A DNA stretch of 64,000 nucleotides, taken from NCBI GenBank assembly GCA_963920765.1, contig OY987243.1:31309060-31373059 (forward strand). The letters are read 5' to 3'. Origin of the DNA: Ulota crispa (Eukaryota > Streptophyta > Bryopsida > Orthotrichales > Orthotrichaceae). This document shows positions 22,211 to 41,298 of this stretch, piece by piece. The translations under genes and the position numbers were made by a program. The notes beneath the pieces were generated by a model. That model saw only the letters and a list, made by a program, of their open reading frames with translations, ran no database searches and was not told the DNA's origin. Each line of letters starts with the position of its first letter. Positions within the stretch are counted from its first letter, which is position 1.

Positions 22211-22880
22211 CACACAAAAAAACCAAAAAAAGGCAAGATTGCAGTTTCTTCACCTGCTTTGGGTAGGGTTTTAAGTTACTAACAATCTCTATCATCAAGC
22301 ACCAAATTTTTATTTGTCACGAGAAATTTAAAATTCTTCATTAGCACCAAAAATTCAAAGCTCTATTATAAAACATCAACTGTCAAGCATCAAATGTTTG
22401 TGTGCCATAAGAAATTTGAAATTCAAAGAGGAAGTGGTCAAGGTAGGTAAAGGGAGAGTGAAAAATTGCAAGATATTATTAGAGAGACAACGCTAAGCAA
22501 AGACGAGGCATATCATTAGGGATAAAAGGTGAGGACCAAAATTGTCCTAACAAAATGCTTACTTTCACATATCCCTATCAATACCAACCAAAGGAGACAT
22601 TGTTCAAAATCAAATCACATCTGTATGTATTCTAAAGAGTGGATCGTATATCAACCAATATTCTAGACTCTTTATTAACACTAAAAGTTCAGAATCCTCC
22701 ATTAAATAAAGAAGGGAGAGGAAAAGGCACCCGAAGGGAGGGTAAAAATTCATTGGTGTTTATTTGTCACCCAAAATACGAAACTTGAAGTGGAAGGGAG
22801 TGAACCCAAAAGGTAGGGAAAGGGAGGGTGAAAAGTCACTAGAAATTAGGAGAGATACAATACAAAGCATATGCAAGGCA

Positions 22881-23113
22881 TAAGATAGGAGGCTCTAATA
22901 TCAACCATGTTCTAATTGCATTCCCTATCTAGTAATGAGTGACATGTTCCTTCAAATATCTATTATTGTTATTGATGAGTTAGGTAGGCTAAACTGATTG
23001 GTAAGCCTACCTAACTCATCAATAACAATAATAGATATTTGAAAGAACATGTTACTCATTCCTAGATAGGGTTTGCAATTACAACATGGTTGGAATCATG
23101 GCCTCCTATCTTA
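22881..23113. mobile_element. Foldback element with TAAGATAGGAGGC ends
   Basis: Two arms of about 110 bp are near-perfect inverted copies; the arms meet at the GTTAGGTAGGCT region around 22980-23015. The ends (TAAGATAGGAGGC and its inverse) resemble those of the AGGTAG families elsewhere in the window. Confidence 0.8.
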
Positions 23114-23238
23114 GGATATGTTCACACTTGGTATTAGGGGGTATTAGCAATATGACTGCAATCTAAAAGTGTGTCTAAATGCATCTAATTTTTCTTTGTT
23201 AGTACCCCTCTTAACACCAAGTGTGAACATACCCTTAC
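23111..23238. mobile_element. Short MITE with TTA target duplication (F1)
   Basis: Ends GGATATGTTCACACTTGG and, inverted, GGGTATGTTCACACTTGG, flanked by TTA on both sides. TTA duplications and GG-starting ends fit PIF/Harbinger (Tourist-like) elements. Same family as 26891-27793. Confidence 0.75.
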
Positions 23239-23453
23239 TCATACATGGAGATTTTTTTTTTTAAATCACTAGATTTATTGCAATCTGAGCAGCAATCCTC
23301 CCCACCGACCAGAAAGTAAGTAAGCTTAGCACGGGAATGAGAAAGTGCCCCCCTCCCCCATGAAGCAACAAAACTCAGAAAAGCCAGCAGAACTCGAAGT
23401 ATTTCACAAAACACCTTTCTTTGCAAGGAAAAATGGAACAAAAGCATGCTCAT

Positions 23454-24888
23454 CTATGGACCACCCAGGACTGCGTTTTCCACGTCTTCTCTGCTCAGCG
23501 CATAACTGAACTTCCGCTCTACATCCCGGTCCAAATTACCGGGCCCTGATTTCAGGTACCTGCAAAAACACCACCCTCAGCTTAACCCCTCAAGGACACA
23601 GCGTGCCGCTGCGACCAGTAGAATACGAGGAATTTTTCTTGTATTTGGACTAAATTCATACCTTTACTACATTTGAGATCAACAAAGATCAACAAAAAAG
23701 TTGGAAAATATATCAAAACTGTTCTAGTGAGTTACTGGACATCCCAAATTAAAACTTCTTTTTGATAGCAAATACCAATTATCTGGCAACGTATATACTA
23801 TGCCCTATGGTCCTTTAAGGGTTAAGTAAGCCCTATGGTCCTTTAAGGGTTAAGTAAGCTCCCCACATCACAAGGAGGACCACTTATTGCCAGTCGTACA
23901 AGGGAAATAAAAGACACTAAATCACTAGAAATTCATGTGTTTGTACACTTAATTACACTTATCAGCATGTAAGTCGGTGTTCATGGCTACATGTCTATGA
24001 TCTACGATCTGTAAATGAAAATGAAATTACTTATTTTCCAAACTTTCCATAGCGGTAATTAACCTTCCATTTTGAATAATTGCATAAAGAAATCGTATGA
24101 TAATACTCAAAGGGAATAAACCACAAAGCCTGTCGGTAGACATCCCTCTTTGCGGAATCCCATCGCATTGTTCACAGGAGCACCAACCTCTTACTTTGAA
24201 TAATTGCAAAAGAAATCCATACATTAAGATCAACTACATTATTTTGATCTAGGTTTTTTGTTTCAAGTTTGAAAAACAATTTGATCAAAACAAATTTGGC
24301 GTTTCAGCTCAAAGTGAATTCTCCACATTTCTACATTGATCTCCCAAAAATCATACTCTCACATATTTGGTTGGAATGCTTGATGATATCCGCTCCTTTA
24401 AGCCTCAAGTTATAACAAGGAAGAGAGCGTGGGATACCAGTAACATTGAAACATGGATTCACCTCCCAGATACCCAGTGCTCCCAAATGCGATTTTTCGT
24501 GATTAGCTCAAAAATGTTGCTAAAGATACTAATTTTTTTTGGGCTTAACGGTGTGGAATCTACAATAGGGGTTGGAAAAAGAAGAAGGTTTTAGTAGAAA
24601 GTTTTGAAAAATCTAGCCAGTTGTTGTGTTGATACCTGATGTATAACTCGGTGCTGTCAAGTGACAAGTGCGCCTGCCAGTCCGGCCGTTCAATCACCCA
24701 CGATGCGCGGTCGTCTTTGTTCCGCACAAAGCCGAGGCTCTGCAGCCATGCTTCAATGGCAGGAAGGCTGTGGGAGTATATTGGCACTTTCTTGTCCGGC
24801 AAAAAGTTTTCTCTGTCTACTGTCGCCACTGCAGACGCCGCTGTCAGTAAGGACAATCGTGGTTTAATATTACCAGGCCACAAGTTAC
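23454..24888 (-). CDS. DUF3143 family protein, two C-terminal exons
   Basis: Exon 24888-24636 and exon 23559-23454 join in frame through a 1.08 kb GT-AG intron. The joined sequence runs VPIYSHSLPAIEAWLQSLGF, then ELYIRYLKSGPGNL, then RKFSYALSREDVENAVLGGP and a stop at 23454-23456. This is the DUF3143 fold family of cyanobacteria and plant plastids; no biochemical role is known to me. The acceptor at 24889 is chosen because it joins in phase with a donor at 26333; an alternative acceptor lies at 24929. The N-terminus is unsettled (see 26334-26696). A TTAA element sits in the intron 22 bases from the last acceptor. Confidence 0.85.
23582..23853. mobile_element. TTAA-bounded element (P3) with a duplicated end
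   Basis: Left end TTAACCCCTCAAGGAC; right end, inverted, TTAACCCTTAAAGGACCA, closing at 23825. The last 28 bases are then repeated in tandem to 23853. Its body is an inverted, diverged copy of the 41022-41262 element. It lies inside the last intron of the DUF3143 gene. Confidence 0.75.
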
Positions 24889-26333
24889 CTGCATTTGAAA
24901 CCCCATGGCTGTCAATTCTCTCCACAATCTGTGCAAAAAAAAACATCTCAAAACAAGCAACAGAGATGATTAGTGCATTCAATGAAAATTGGTGTTTCAG
25001 GAACTCGGGAAACAGATCTGTTTGGGGTTACAATGAGTATATATAGAGGCCTCCTCATGACAAGACCTTCTCTTTCTTCTAGTAATAGTTTGGGTACCCG
25101 AAATTATACCAAAGGTGGTCCTCCACTAAAAGGATTTTAGGGTAAATCACTTTAAGCATGTATCCTTCTCTTCTCTCCCCTGTTGGTCTACTACCGAAAG
25201 GACTCAATGTAAACCACTTTACGCATTTATGCTCCTCTCCTTTATTAGTCTTTTGCTAAAAAGACTGAATGTAAATCACTTTATGCATGTACCTCTCCCC
25301 CATGTTGGCCCTCCACTAAAAGGACAAATAGGCCATTAGAAGTTACACCATAACACTCTCTCAACTAATCAAAATGAGCAACATAAATTATCTAAAAAGT
25401 TTAGGGTCGATCCTCCAGTAAAATGACAAATGGGTCACCAGAATTTGCACCACAACTCTCTCTCATCCAATCAAAATGAGCGGCATAGGTTGCCTAAAAG
25501 GTTTAGGGTACAAACTGCAAGGAATGTTGATTTGAAAGGAAGGTTTAGGGGAGTTAGAAAGAGAGCTGGGTAAGCAAACCTCTCTGATGCCTAAAGCCGT
25601 TCATTGTCGTCCATTGCAAGAATGGTTTAGATTCACCGTGTCGGAGAGATCCATGGCGTTGGACTAGAGTCGACGTTGGCAACAGCATTGCAGTACCAAG
25701 CGCCATGGTTAAGATTCTTCAGCTGGATTCTTCTCTCAAGTCATCGTCCTCTCTCAAGCAAGCTTCATTTCGCCAATATGCTCCCGCCACTGCCAATGCA
25801 AGTCACATTGCAATGAGTATGTTTAACCTAATTCACAGAAGTCAAAACCCTAAAACCGAACCAGCAGATAAACCCTTGCCATACAACCAAAGTTTCCAGT
25901 ACTTCGACGTTTCCGTTACGCTAGAAGGATATGGAACTAGAACATTACACCAGTTGCAAATCTAATTGGAATTCTACGAACGGTACAAATACTGGAAGCA
26001 ATTCTAGACATTGTTTGTACGCCTTTGAATTATGAGGTAAAAAGACTAGAATGGCGACTGCAGGAATGGCTCTCAAGATTTCTTCCCCCTTTTCCATGCC
26101 AACAGTGATTCATCCCCCTCCCCAAAGCGAAAAACGGACAAATCCAGGCGCCATAGCATTCCACCCGTTTACTGATTTACCAACAACGCTGCACCACTCG
26201 GCGAGTCCGAAACCCAAACAAGCAAGTGAATCGAGAAAAACTCCCTGGAAACACTTGAAAATCAAGGCGAAGCCAATTTCAAGTAAATGAAACCAGAAAT
26301 TCAAATCCAAACGATTCAGGTAAACGTCGGTAC

Positions 26334-26696
26334 CTGCTCCACCACCACGTTTGAATCCTCGGAAGCAGGGTGATTGCAGTAAGTCAATTGTGAGGTTGCA
26401 AGGGAGTTTTGGATTTATGAGAGGGGAATTGAAAGGGGGCAATGCGAGGAGGCTGTGACTGTGGGGAGTGTGGAAGATTTTGCTGTGGAGAGGACCAAGA
26501 GGTGGTGTGTCCGAATGAATGAATGAATGAATGAATGAAGCCTTATCTTGAAGGGGAATAAGTGGCTGAGTGCGAGACAAGGCGAGGCATGCCAAGTGCC
26601 GCCCGTGGTGTGGCCATGTAGAACCCACCGTCCTCGGCGTCGCCACGGCCACGGCAAAAGATCTCCAGTTCCGGACTTCGGCGACAAAACGTTTTC
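26334..26696 (-). other. Candidate first exon (transit peptide region) of the DUF3143 gene
   Basis: The open frame ends at a good donor (GGAGCAG then GTACCG) at 26333 and joins in phase to the acceptor before 24888. The sequence is rich in Ser, Pro, Leu and His like a plastid transit peptide. However, this frame has no ATG between its upstream stop and the donor. An ATG at 26613 (MATPRAALGMPRL...) opens a neighbouring frame that stops after 24 codons. Either another upstream exon supplies the start or the model is wrong. A GAAT microsatellite (26513-26539) sits within it. Confidence 0.4.
26513..26539. repeat. (GAAT)n microsatellite
   Basis: About seven GAAT units in a row, inside the candidate first exon of the DUF3143 gene. 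Confidence 0.9.
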
Positions 26697-26890
26697 ACGG
26701 TTGAAGGATTGGCCGGTGGTTGGATTCTCCGACGCCCTCGTTGGTCGTTTTCTTCGCGTTCTCCAAGAGATTCTTCGAAGTGCGATTGGAATTTGAAATT
26801 TGACCCTTCCGAGGTCTCGCAACCTCTAGATCTCCAGAATATTCAAAAGGCAGCGGAATATTTTGTACTTGAATTGGTAGACTTTGAGTA

Positions 26891-27793
26891 TTAGGGTCTG
26901 TTTACACTTGGTGTCAGGAGGGGTATTAGCAAATATGAATGGAAATGCTCGGTTCTGACCAAGACGTCCACAACCACCGAACAAAGTAGTAAGCTATCTC
27001 ATTGGTCAATCCCAGGGTTTAGTCTAGTATGGCATTCACATTAGTGGGACTTGCACTAGTGGATGAGTCCATGTCATCACCTTTTCTTTTCAAAATTGGC
27101 ACTTGTGGTGTACAAGATTTGAGGTCACCTTGGTCACTTTGGGAGGTGACCTCAAATCTTGTCCTATGGACAAAACAATCCCTCTCAATTCATGTGAGGA
27201 AAAGATAAAATCAAGTCAACTAAGAATAGAAGGAATGAAGATGCTCCTCCACTAGACATTTAGTGCCTAGTGTGAAAGCATTCATTGGACGGACAAATCC
27301 ATGATGACATGGCAATTTCCCTCCAAACTCCATTGGATGAAACACTAGAGAGGGGCTTTTGTCCGGTGGCTTCGGACGTTGTGGTTTGATCTAGGCCCCG
27401 GTTCAAGCTGGCTAGCAACTAGACAAAACATTCTTGAAAGTCATTAGTTGAAATTTCAATTTTATTTGTCAAAGGGTTCACTCTTAGGGTTTGTCCGACA
27501 ATTCAACGTGCCATGTCACCAACCTAAATGTCCACGTCAGTGGACAAGATAGTGAAATTTTGGAGCTTGCTATGAAGGTGGTACCAAACTTGGCCAATAG
27601 AGAAACACTCTTGAAATAGCACACCCAACAATCAAATGGTGGGGAAGTGACCCTAGCAGTTGAAACAACAGATGTGCTACTAGTTTTTGTGTTTTGTCCA
27701 ACCGTTAGTTTGAACTGGGTCTAATGGTGTGTTCAAATGCATCTAATTTTCCTTTGCTACTACCCTCTTAACACCAAGTGTGAACATACCTTA
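26891..27793. mobile_element. 0.9 kb MITE-like element with TTA target duplication (F2)
   Basis: Ends GGGTCTGTTTACACTTGG and, inverted, AGGTATGTTCACACTTGG, with TTA on each side. It contains a perfect hairpin (27111-27163, arms ACAAGATTTGAGGTCACCT). No coding capacity. A longer relative of the element at 23111-23238. Confidence 0.7.
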
Positions 27794-27941
27794 AGCTGAA
27801 CTTCCATGCTTGCCTGGAACAATAAAAACAAGAATCAACAAACAAGTTTGTAGTGTAAATTTCTTGATGTTTTTGAAATTTCCAATTTTGGTGCCAAAAT
27901 GGAAATTTTCTCTTTTAGCATGCAACTAGAGTTTTTGAAAG

Positions 27942-28321
27942 TTGACCCATAATGACTGGGCTGGTCATTGTGGCCATCCCCTCTATAGTAGTCTACAATG
28001 CTCTAAAAATGTTTTGGCAAGTGCCAAGTTTTTATAATATTATTTCCTAAAGTTGCAAAAGTCAACAGTGCACGGTGCCCTCATGAAAATTGCAAGAAGG
28101 ACAACGTGGGATGTAACATCGTGTCTTTGAATCTTCTCACAATTTGGGTTACCTAGAAACACAAAGCATCTAATGAGGTAATTTTTTTGTCTTCCTTGAT
28201 GGACCATGTGTTTATGATCACTTTTGAAAAAAATTCAAATGAAAAAATTATTTTTTTGTAATACATAATTTTTTTTGGAAACTAAGGAAAAAAAACATCC
28301 TCCTGGGCTTTTAGGGGTTAA
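27942..28321. mobile_element. Possible decayed TTAA-type element
   Basis: The right end reads GGGCTTTTAGGGGTTAA, like the other TTAA elements. A left end at TTGACCC is weak, so the span is uncertain. Confidence 0.3.
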
Positions 28322-31132
28322 ACTTCTTTTTGCATTAATATTAACCAAAAAATAGAACTTAAAATAAATGGTGGTTGCAAGGCATTTTTGGTGGTTTTGC
28401 AAAAGAAGTTAAGGACAATTTTACCCTAGAAATTGAGGCTATTTTGAAACCTTTGTGATTATCAATCTTGCTTTTTCATTGGTTGATTTTTTTTTTAAAC
28501 AACTCCAAGGCCCTTACATTAGAAAGCAAAGCCAATTTTTAAAAATATGTTAAGATATTTACGATTTTAAAATATGATAAGGTTTCAACTTTAGAAAATG
28601 TTCTTCTCAAAAAACGCAAGGTTGATTATTGCCCTTTTAGATGTTGTCTAATTTTGATAAAAGTACAAATAATTCATTAAATATTATTTTCTCTATTTCA
28701 CTAAAAACCCGTATTTGAGAATTTGTGAGGGATTAAGGAATATTAACAACAAATTATAATTGGAAGTTATGGGATATTAGGCTTAAATTATTCCAAATCC
28801 AATTTTAGTTTTTTTTAAATTAAGGTTTTTTAAAAAGGAGAGGAAATTAGTTCCATAGTTTTGAAATTTCAAGTGTTTTGTTATTGTCACAAATAGTTAG
28901 AAAAATGACTAATATGAAGTGTGTCAATGCAATTGTAAGTAAAGAAGAGGTAATCCTAGTTGCCCAAGTTGCCCAAGTTGTCCCATCTATCAAAAAACCA
29001 AATCTTGATACTGATAATGATTCTAGCTCAATGATAGGGATAATTTGCAAACAAAAATCACTAAATCAAGTTTGCATTGCTAACATTAACAATTGATGAG
29101 AATGAAATGCTCAAAAAATATCATCAAACATATGCCAAGCAATTCACTTTATTTTAGAGATAAGCATAGGTTTTTCTTTTTTTTTACAAAAATCAAGTCA
29201 ATAGACAAACGGGGTTTTTTTTTAAACAAAAAATAAGTCAAAACACAAGTTTTTTAGTGAATAGAGGAAGTAGTTTTTTGAGATAACCAACAGCATAGGA
29301 TGGGATATAGATCTTGAGGCTCTACTTGATTATTATTTTACCCTTGTTCTTTTGAAAATTTTAAGGTTTGCGTTAATGACAACTTTATGGCCTCAATACT
29401 TTATACACAAGGAAATTGGCCCTTGGTATATTCTTATTTATAATAGGTACTTGGAGCTATTCGTAAAGCCATTTGAGCTTAAACTTTGGCTGAAATGGCC
29501 CAAATTTTCAAGCCCTCAACTCCAAGTATAAATGGGCCCTAACATAGAGGACAATCTTGATGAAATACACCACTTGTAATAAGTGTTGTATGTTCATTTA
29601 GTAGAGATTTATTTATCTTGTGTTTTCCTTTGCTACATGATGTATAAACATCCTTACCAATTTGGTACTTGTTGGATTTTTTTTATACATAGGAACTACA
29701 TGGTAATCTGTTTTTGGCTGTTTGATATCAGAACCATTTTGCCTTTTATGGGTAATGTTGTACATCCCATCTCCATGATCAATAATAATAAGTTTTGGTT
29801 ATGTAAAGCTCTTGCGATTTTATTAGGAATAGCAAGGATACATAAACTCCCTTAGCAAGCTATATCTAATAGTTCTACAAAATAATTGTGCATAAAATTA
29901 ATAAGTGACTTGTGTAGGTGACTTTCTGTCTCTTCGTGATGAAAATTTCCTCGATTTGGAAAATACACTTTGATAATGGAATTTCCTTAAAATTAGCCTT
30001 TATCATTTACATAAGTAAGCTCTTAAGCAATTACAAAATAATGCCTTACAATTATGGCATTCTTTGCGAGAGAACAACATCGATTTTTTTATTTATAAAA
30101 TTGGCCATGTTCAAGCTTGCTTGTAGCAAAAGGCCATTCATAACGGTTTTTAAGTTCTGGAAGGTGGCAAATACTTTGATGAAAGAAAACCTGAACTTGT
30201 ACTATATCCAACTTCGTGACAACTTTCAAATTGTATAGTAGGAATTTGTCATATCTAATACATACGCACATCTTTGACTTTCCAAGTGTATCTAATGAAT
30301 TACAAAAGGCGTATCTGTGTTTTACATCCAGGTCATCCAGGTTAGTCCGCAACCAACATTAGGGGGTTTCATATATCTCAAAAAAATTATAAACAATGAA
30401 CAAATGGTATCGAACGAGTTTTCAATGGCTCGTTCACAGAGTAACTTGCCCACGTTTTTCACAAATCTTATTCATGTGAACAATTTTGGTGCTGAACAGC
30501 ATATTTGCAACCCCCTATTTACCAAGAAAAGACATAGAATAACAGCAACAGGCAACATGTTTGATTGAAATGCTCAGACAATATATGATCAAACCGGATC
30601 ATTCCTTAGAAATGAAGTTTGTTGCAAAACCATTACATAACCCCACTAGGATTGCAAAACAGTTTCAATGGAGCACAAGTTTCAAACTAAACCCTCACCT
30701 ACAACAAATCCAAAACGGGATGACTTGGTGTTTGATTCGGGCAAGGAGGAATATTGACTAAGAAATTGTCGCACTACCAATAATACCAACCAATACTCCA
30801 ATTTTTGGCTTCTTCCAATTGGATAGAACTGAGGTTTGCTAGTGTCGATAACAACTCTCATTAATTTCATATCAATTCAATAAAAATATGTCTTCATCAA
30901 AAACCAGCTCCAGCGGTCTAGAGAATGGAGAGAAGGTCCAGAAAACGGAACTTCTCTGATTATGCATGTAAAGCTGGAATAGAAAAAGATACAGACGGTG
31001 TGTCGAACTACTGAAAACGTCAAACATTGTCGTCCGAGTTCTAAAGTGTCCAACAAGACCTCCTTCAAGAGCGTGATAAAATGTGATTAAGAATATATGT
31101 GAGCCAGAGTGGCAAAAAAAAGGGGGCTGGAA
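28322..31132. other. AT-rich DNA, no gene recognised
   Basis: Only short ORFs without family features on either strand. It includes the region downstream of the beta-glucosidase gene (below 31133), where its 3' untranslated region must lie. Confidence 0.5.
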
Positions 31133-37376
<6,244 letters not shown>

Positions 37377-37743
37377 GGACACGGCTGCTGCACTACCACT
37401 CCACCACCAGACTGACAAAAGCCAAAAGCTTGACTCGGCTGTAAATGCGGCGACGAATCCGTGCAGATCAGAGAACTCGGAGTTGAACAACAGTGGCTAA
37501 ATTTAGCAAAGGGCTACTAAAATAGTACTAAAAAATTTACAGGAATTGTGAAAAGGAATGTGAGGAATGGGGAGAGATCAGTGGTTTGTGCCCAGTGGAG
37601 CTGAGTATGGAGATCGCATGCATGCGGGATTGTTGCTCGAAGGCGACGCACTTCCGTCGGCAGCGAGCCCTGCGAATCGGCCGCAACGGGACGCAGCCGA
37701 ACGCTCAATGCCGCTTGTGTTGGGTTTCCCGTGACGGTTTCAG

Positions 37744-38071
37744 TTAGGGCATCTCTACCGGTCTACCTGTGTCTCGGGCACGCTCAAAGTGGATGAAAAG
37801 TAGCCTAAAAGTAGCTAGGCCCCTCTCAAGACCCTCTCAAACTTTCTTATTTAGCGAGTTTAGCAAACCACTCTGCAAGCCACTATTCATTCTAATTTTA
37901 ATGATTTTTATCCTCTACTTTCCTATATAAGTGGTCAACTGCTTATTTATGGGGTGTCTTGGAGTGTTAGGTCAGCTTTTTAAAGAGCATGGGTGGAGAT
38001 TGGGAGCCTTTAGGCCTTGCCACACCAGATGGAAAACTTTAAGCGAGTCTGCACCTATGGAGATGCCCTTA
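37744..38071. mobile_element. MITE with TTA target duplication (G1) upstream of the beta-glucosidase gene
   Basis: Ends GGGCATCTCTACCGG and, inverted, GGGCATCTCCATAGG, flanked by TTA on both sides, as in PIF/Harbinger (Tourist) MITEs. It lies 370 bases upstream of the start codon, possibly in the promoter. Confidence 0.75.
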
Positions 38072-38283
38072 GCCAAGACACATGATAGAAATGAGCCTGG
38101 CCACTTGCCATCTGTCTGGCTAGATGGCGTGGTGAGAGTGGCTTAAATTTGGCAGATGCTAGTGGGGCACAAGTCTACCAGTGTAAAATCCGCCACCCCA
38201 TCAGGGGCTGGCGCTAGCGTCCATTGGCTTATGCCATTTTGGCGTGTCATGTGTATCTGGCATATTGTCACATTAGTGCCACA

Positions 38284-39240
38284 TTGACCCCTAAGCGCCA
38301 AGCTTAGAATTAGTGCACTGCAGGTTTAGAGGACCTTGAGGCAATCAAAACCCCATGGTATGTGCAAAAATAAAATCCATGGATATGAACTCTGAAAGGG
38401 GTGGTTACCTTGAGTCCGGAGACCATCTGAAAATGTGGAGAACATTGACCTAGGGTTTAATTTTTGATTTTGTCAAGGTAGAGCAACTCGCACTTCCAAA
38501 CTACTGGCAAGTAAGGAAAATTTGGTTAAAATTGGAACAAATGAATGATACACAGAAGTTCATCTAGATAATTGCTATTATAAGCTATTTTCATCCAAAA
38601 TCTAGCAAATGGGGATTCTACTCTAGGAAGGATTTTGGCGATTTCATCCAATTTTTCACATTGATTTATTAGTGTATAGGTCGCCAGTGCACATCAGAGG
38701 TAAGATTTTGGCAAAATTTTGTCATGAAATTAAACCTTGCTTTGACCGTCCTATTTCCATTATTATAATGGTCAAAGGCGAGTTGAAAATTGGCTATTTG
38801 CCCAAATTTATGGACGTGTGACACAATTCTCACCTTATTTTGTCCCAATCAAGCGAAATTGCGCTATGAAATTTTGCACCATGGTTTGAGAATAAGATAT
38901 ATGTCTACCCTCCAATTTTCAAAGTTTTTTGGCTAGATTTAAGGTGCTAAAGTAGACCACGGAAGCACACAACTCACTGGCATTTGATAGTGTTTCTAGT
39001 GTAGTCCTAGTATTTGTTGTTGTGCTAAATTACTTCAGAAGCCACTTTTCCCCATGCACAAGTCATCTCTGATAGAGCATGAGACCTTCATAACCATGTA
39101 CCCCACTCACTTTAGTAGTACATGCACTAATTGTACCATTGGTACATTTGGACTCCTAGTACCACCAAATTTGGCTGATTGGAACCCCAAATTAAATTCA
39201 AAGAGGCCATATTTCAGGCATTGGGGCGCTCAAGGGTTAA
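38284..39240. mobile_element. TTAA-type element (P5)
   Basis: Left end TTGACCCCTAAGCGCCAA (TTAA decayed to TTGA); right end, inverted, TTAACCCTTGAGCGCCCCAA. AT-rich, non-coding, 0.96 kb. Confidence 0.7.
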
Positions 39241-39429
39241 CAAGCAGCTACTGCGTCTTGCTGGCTCGCATTTTTGCTAAGGTAACCGGCCCATACTTGA
39301 GCGTTTAAGAGTTTAGAACACCATATATGTTATAATGAGAGAATGGGGACCTCTAGATTTTGACCAAAATCACCAATTTCCATCCAAAATCATCAATTTT
39401 CATTAAAATGAGAGTTTTCAGCTCAAATT

Positions 39430-39497
39430 AAGCTGAATTGACATAAAACCTTTCAATTTTAGGTCAAATTTGAAAGTTTTTATGTCAATTCAGCTTG
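39430..39497. repeat. Hairpin between two TTAA elements
   Basis: AAGCTGAATTGACATAAAAA-like arms fold back around a centre near 39463. A further partial copy of the arm follows, up to about 39540. Confidence 0.6.
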
Positions 39498-39713
39498 ATT
39501 CAAGCTGAATTGACCTAAAACTTTTTGTCAAATTGACTTATATTTTTCTGAATTTTGGGTATTTTACCTCTCATTTCACTAGAATACTCTCATCATAACA
39601 AATGTGGTGTTTTAGGGTACTTTAAGGTCTTGGAAAATTCAGGAATTTTTTTGTAGACTTAGTCTTGTTGGAGAGTAATTTTTGTGAAAAAAGGTATTGT
39701 AGATTATTTTATA

Positions 39714-40626
39714 TCAACCCTTAAAGGCCCAAGTGGCCCTTTGGGGGCCAAGTGGGGTTTCAAACATGTACTTACACTAAACTACTTTGTGTGATTTTTT
39801 GAAACTTTAACTAAAGATGGGGAATTCAAAGATCTATGTGGGCATCTAACTTTTTCTTCATTCCAATATTTACTAAATAATTTATGCATGAATAACTGAA
39901 AAATAGGGGAGAATCAGGCAACCTAAAAAAATTTGCATTTTTTAAAATAAACATTTGAAATAGGTTTATTAGATTTATGTATATGTGGGAAGCTTTCAAC
40001 CATTCAATTCTAATTAAAGAGATGAAAGTTATGAGATGTTTTAATTTGCAGATAGGTATGGGTCTCCCAACCTCCATTCCTTTTGCCCCTTGTAAAATAA
40101 TGGTGCTTTACTTACTTTTTTGAGCTCTATGTGTATTTTTTTTAACTTTTTGCCCAAGTTGTAATAGACTAAGATTCCTTGGTTTTCAACATTTGGATCA
40201 AAGTAATTCAGATTTTTGAATTTCACATAAATCCTCAAGTTTTGCCTATTGTATATGCAAATTCCATGGCCTTACAGCATTGCAAGATTTTACAAAGTAT
40301 GATTTGCACTTCCAATTTATTTGAAAATTCTCCCACACTTACCTTACTTGGACTTCTACACAGCAAAAATAAATCTCAACTTTGCATAGAGCAATTTTTG
40401 AAAGATTTCGGTAGCAAGAAAAAAAACTTCTTTTTCCACTTCTAATATCAATATCTCACTCCTTTACATCTAGAATGAATTAATTTTCTCCCCATAATTT
40501 AGGGCAAGATCTAACAAGCTGGATTTCCAAAAAATACTTTTTTTCCTACCTTTCTACTCATTCCCCCAAAAGTGGCAATCTTGAAGGACTTTCACATAAA
40601 CAAGGGCTTGGGCCTTTAGGAGTTAA
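39714..40626. mobile_element. TTAA-type element (P6)
   Basis: Left end TCAACCCTTAAAGGCCCAAG (TTAA changed to TCAA); right end, inverted, TTAACTCCTAAAGGCCCAAG. Non-coding, 0.91 kb. Confidence 0.7.
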
Positions 40627-41021
40627 TGTTGACTGACATAAATAATGAAATATTTTGCCTGTGAATGACCAAACTCCATGTCCCCCCATTGTCCACGTGG
40701 TGTTGTGGACACATTTTGACTCGCCTACAGGAGAATAAAAAAGGGGCCATGTTTAAACATGACATTCACAAACATGAGAAGCTAACACCCGTGTGTGCAC
40801 ATGTCAGTTTTAGATTTGCGAGTAATGTTACGTTTTAGGGAACTTATTCCCAAAAGATCCAATGTTGCTTATTTATAAGGACAGCTACTTTAGGACATTT
40901 ACGTTTATTGGATGGTATGAGAAAGATCACCCTCAACTTTAGGAGATTGAAGTACTGAACCCCCCTTGCAAAGCAGTAAACGTGATGAGAAGTATGAGGA
41001 CATGTACAGTTTCTAACAACA

Positions 41022-41262
41022 TTAACCCTTAAAGGACGGGGCTACTATAATACATAGTATGTATTTTGCCATAGAACTGGCATTTGCTACCAACAATTTT
41101 TTTGATTTGGGATCTTGATTATCTCACTAGAACAGTATTGATCTATATTCTAACTTCTTTATTGATCTCAAATGTAATAAAGGTGTGGATGCACTCCAAA
41201 TACAAGAAAAATATCCCGTATTGTACTGGTCGCAAAGGGTTGCCTCATCCTTTAGGGGTTAA
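41022..41262. mobile_element. TTAA-bounded 240-bp element (P4)
   Basis: Left end TTAACCCTTAAAGGACGGG; right end, inverted, TTAACCCCTAAAGGATGAG. TTAA is intact at both edges. The body, including tattgatctatattctaac, recurs in P2 and, inverted, in P3 and near 55970-56139, making a homogeneous short subfamily. Confidence 0.8.
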
Positions 41263-41298
41263 CTTCACTTAGTTCTTCAAACATAAAATGATTAGGAG

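Noticed and set aside
24560-24982. Single-exon version of the DUF3143 ORF
   Set aside because: Its start lies in a T-rich splice acceptor tract, and its end runs past a clear GT donor that joins to the conserved C-terminal exon at 23559.
25705-26290. Two plus-strand ORFs with transit-peptide-like starts (25705 and 26051)
   Set aside because: They have ATG starts but no recognised domain or downstream exons, and lie in the presumed first intron of the DUF3143 gene on the other strand; not excluded as a bidirectional gene.
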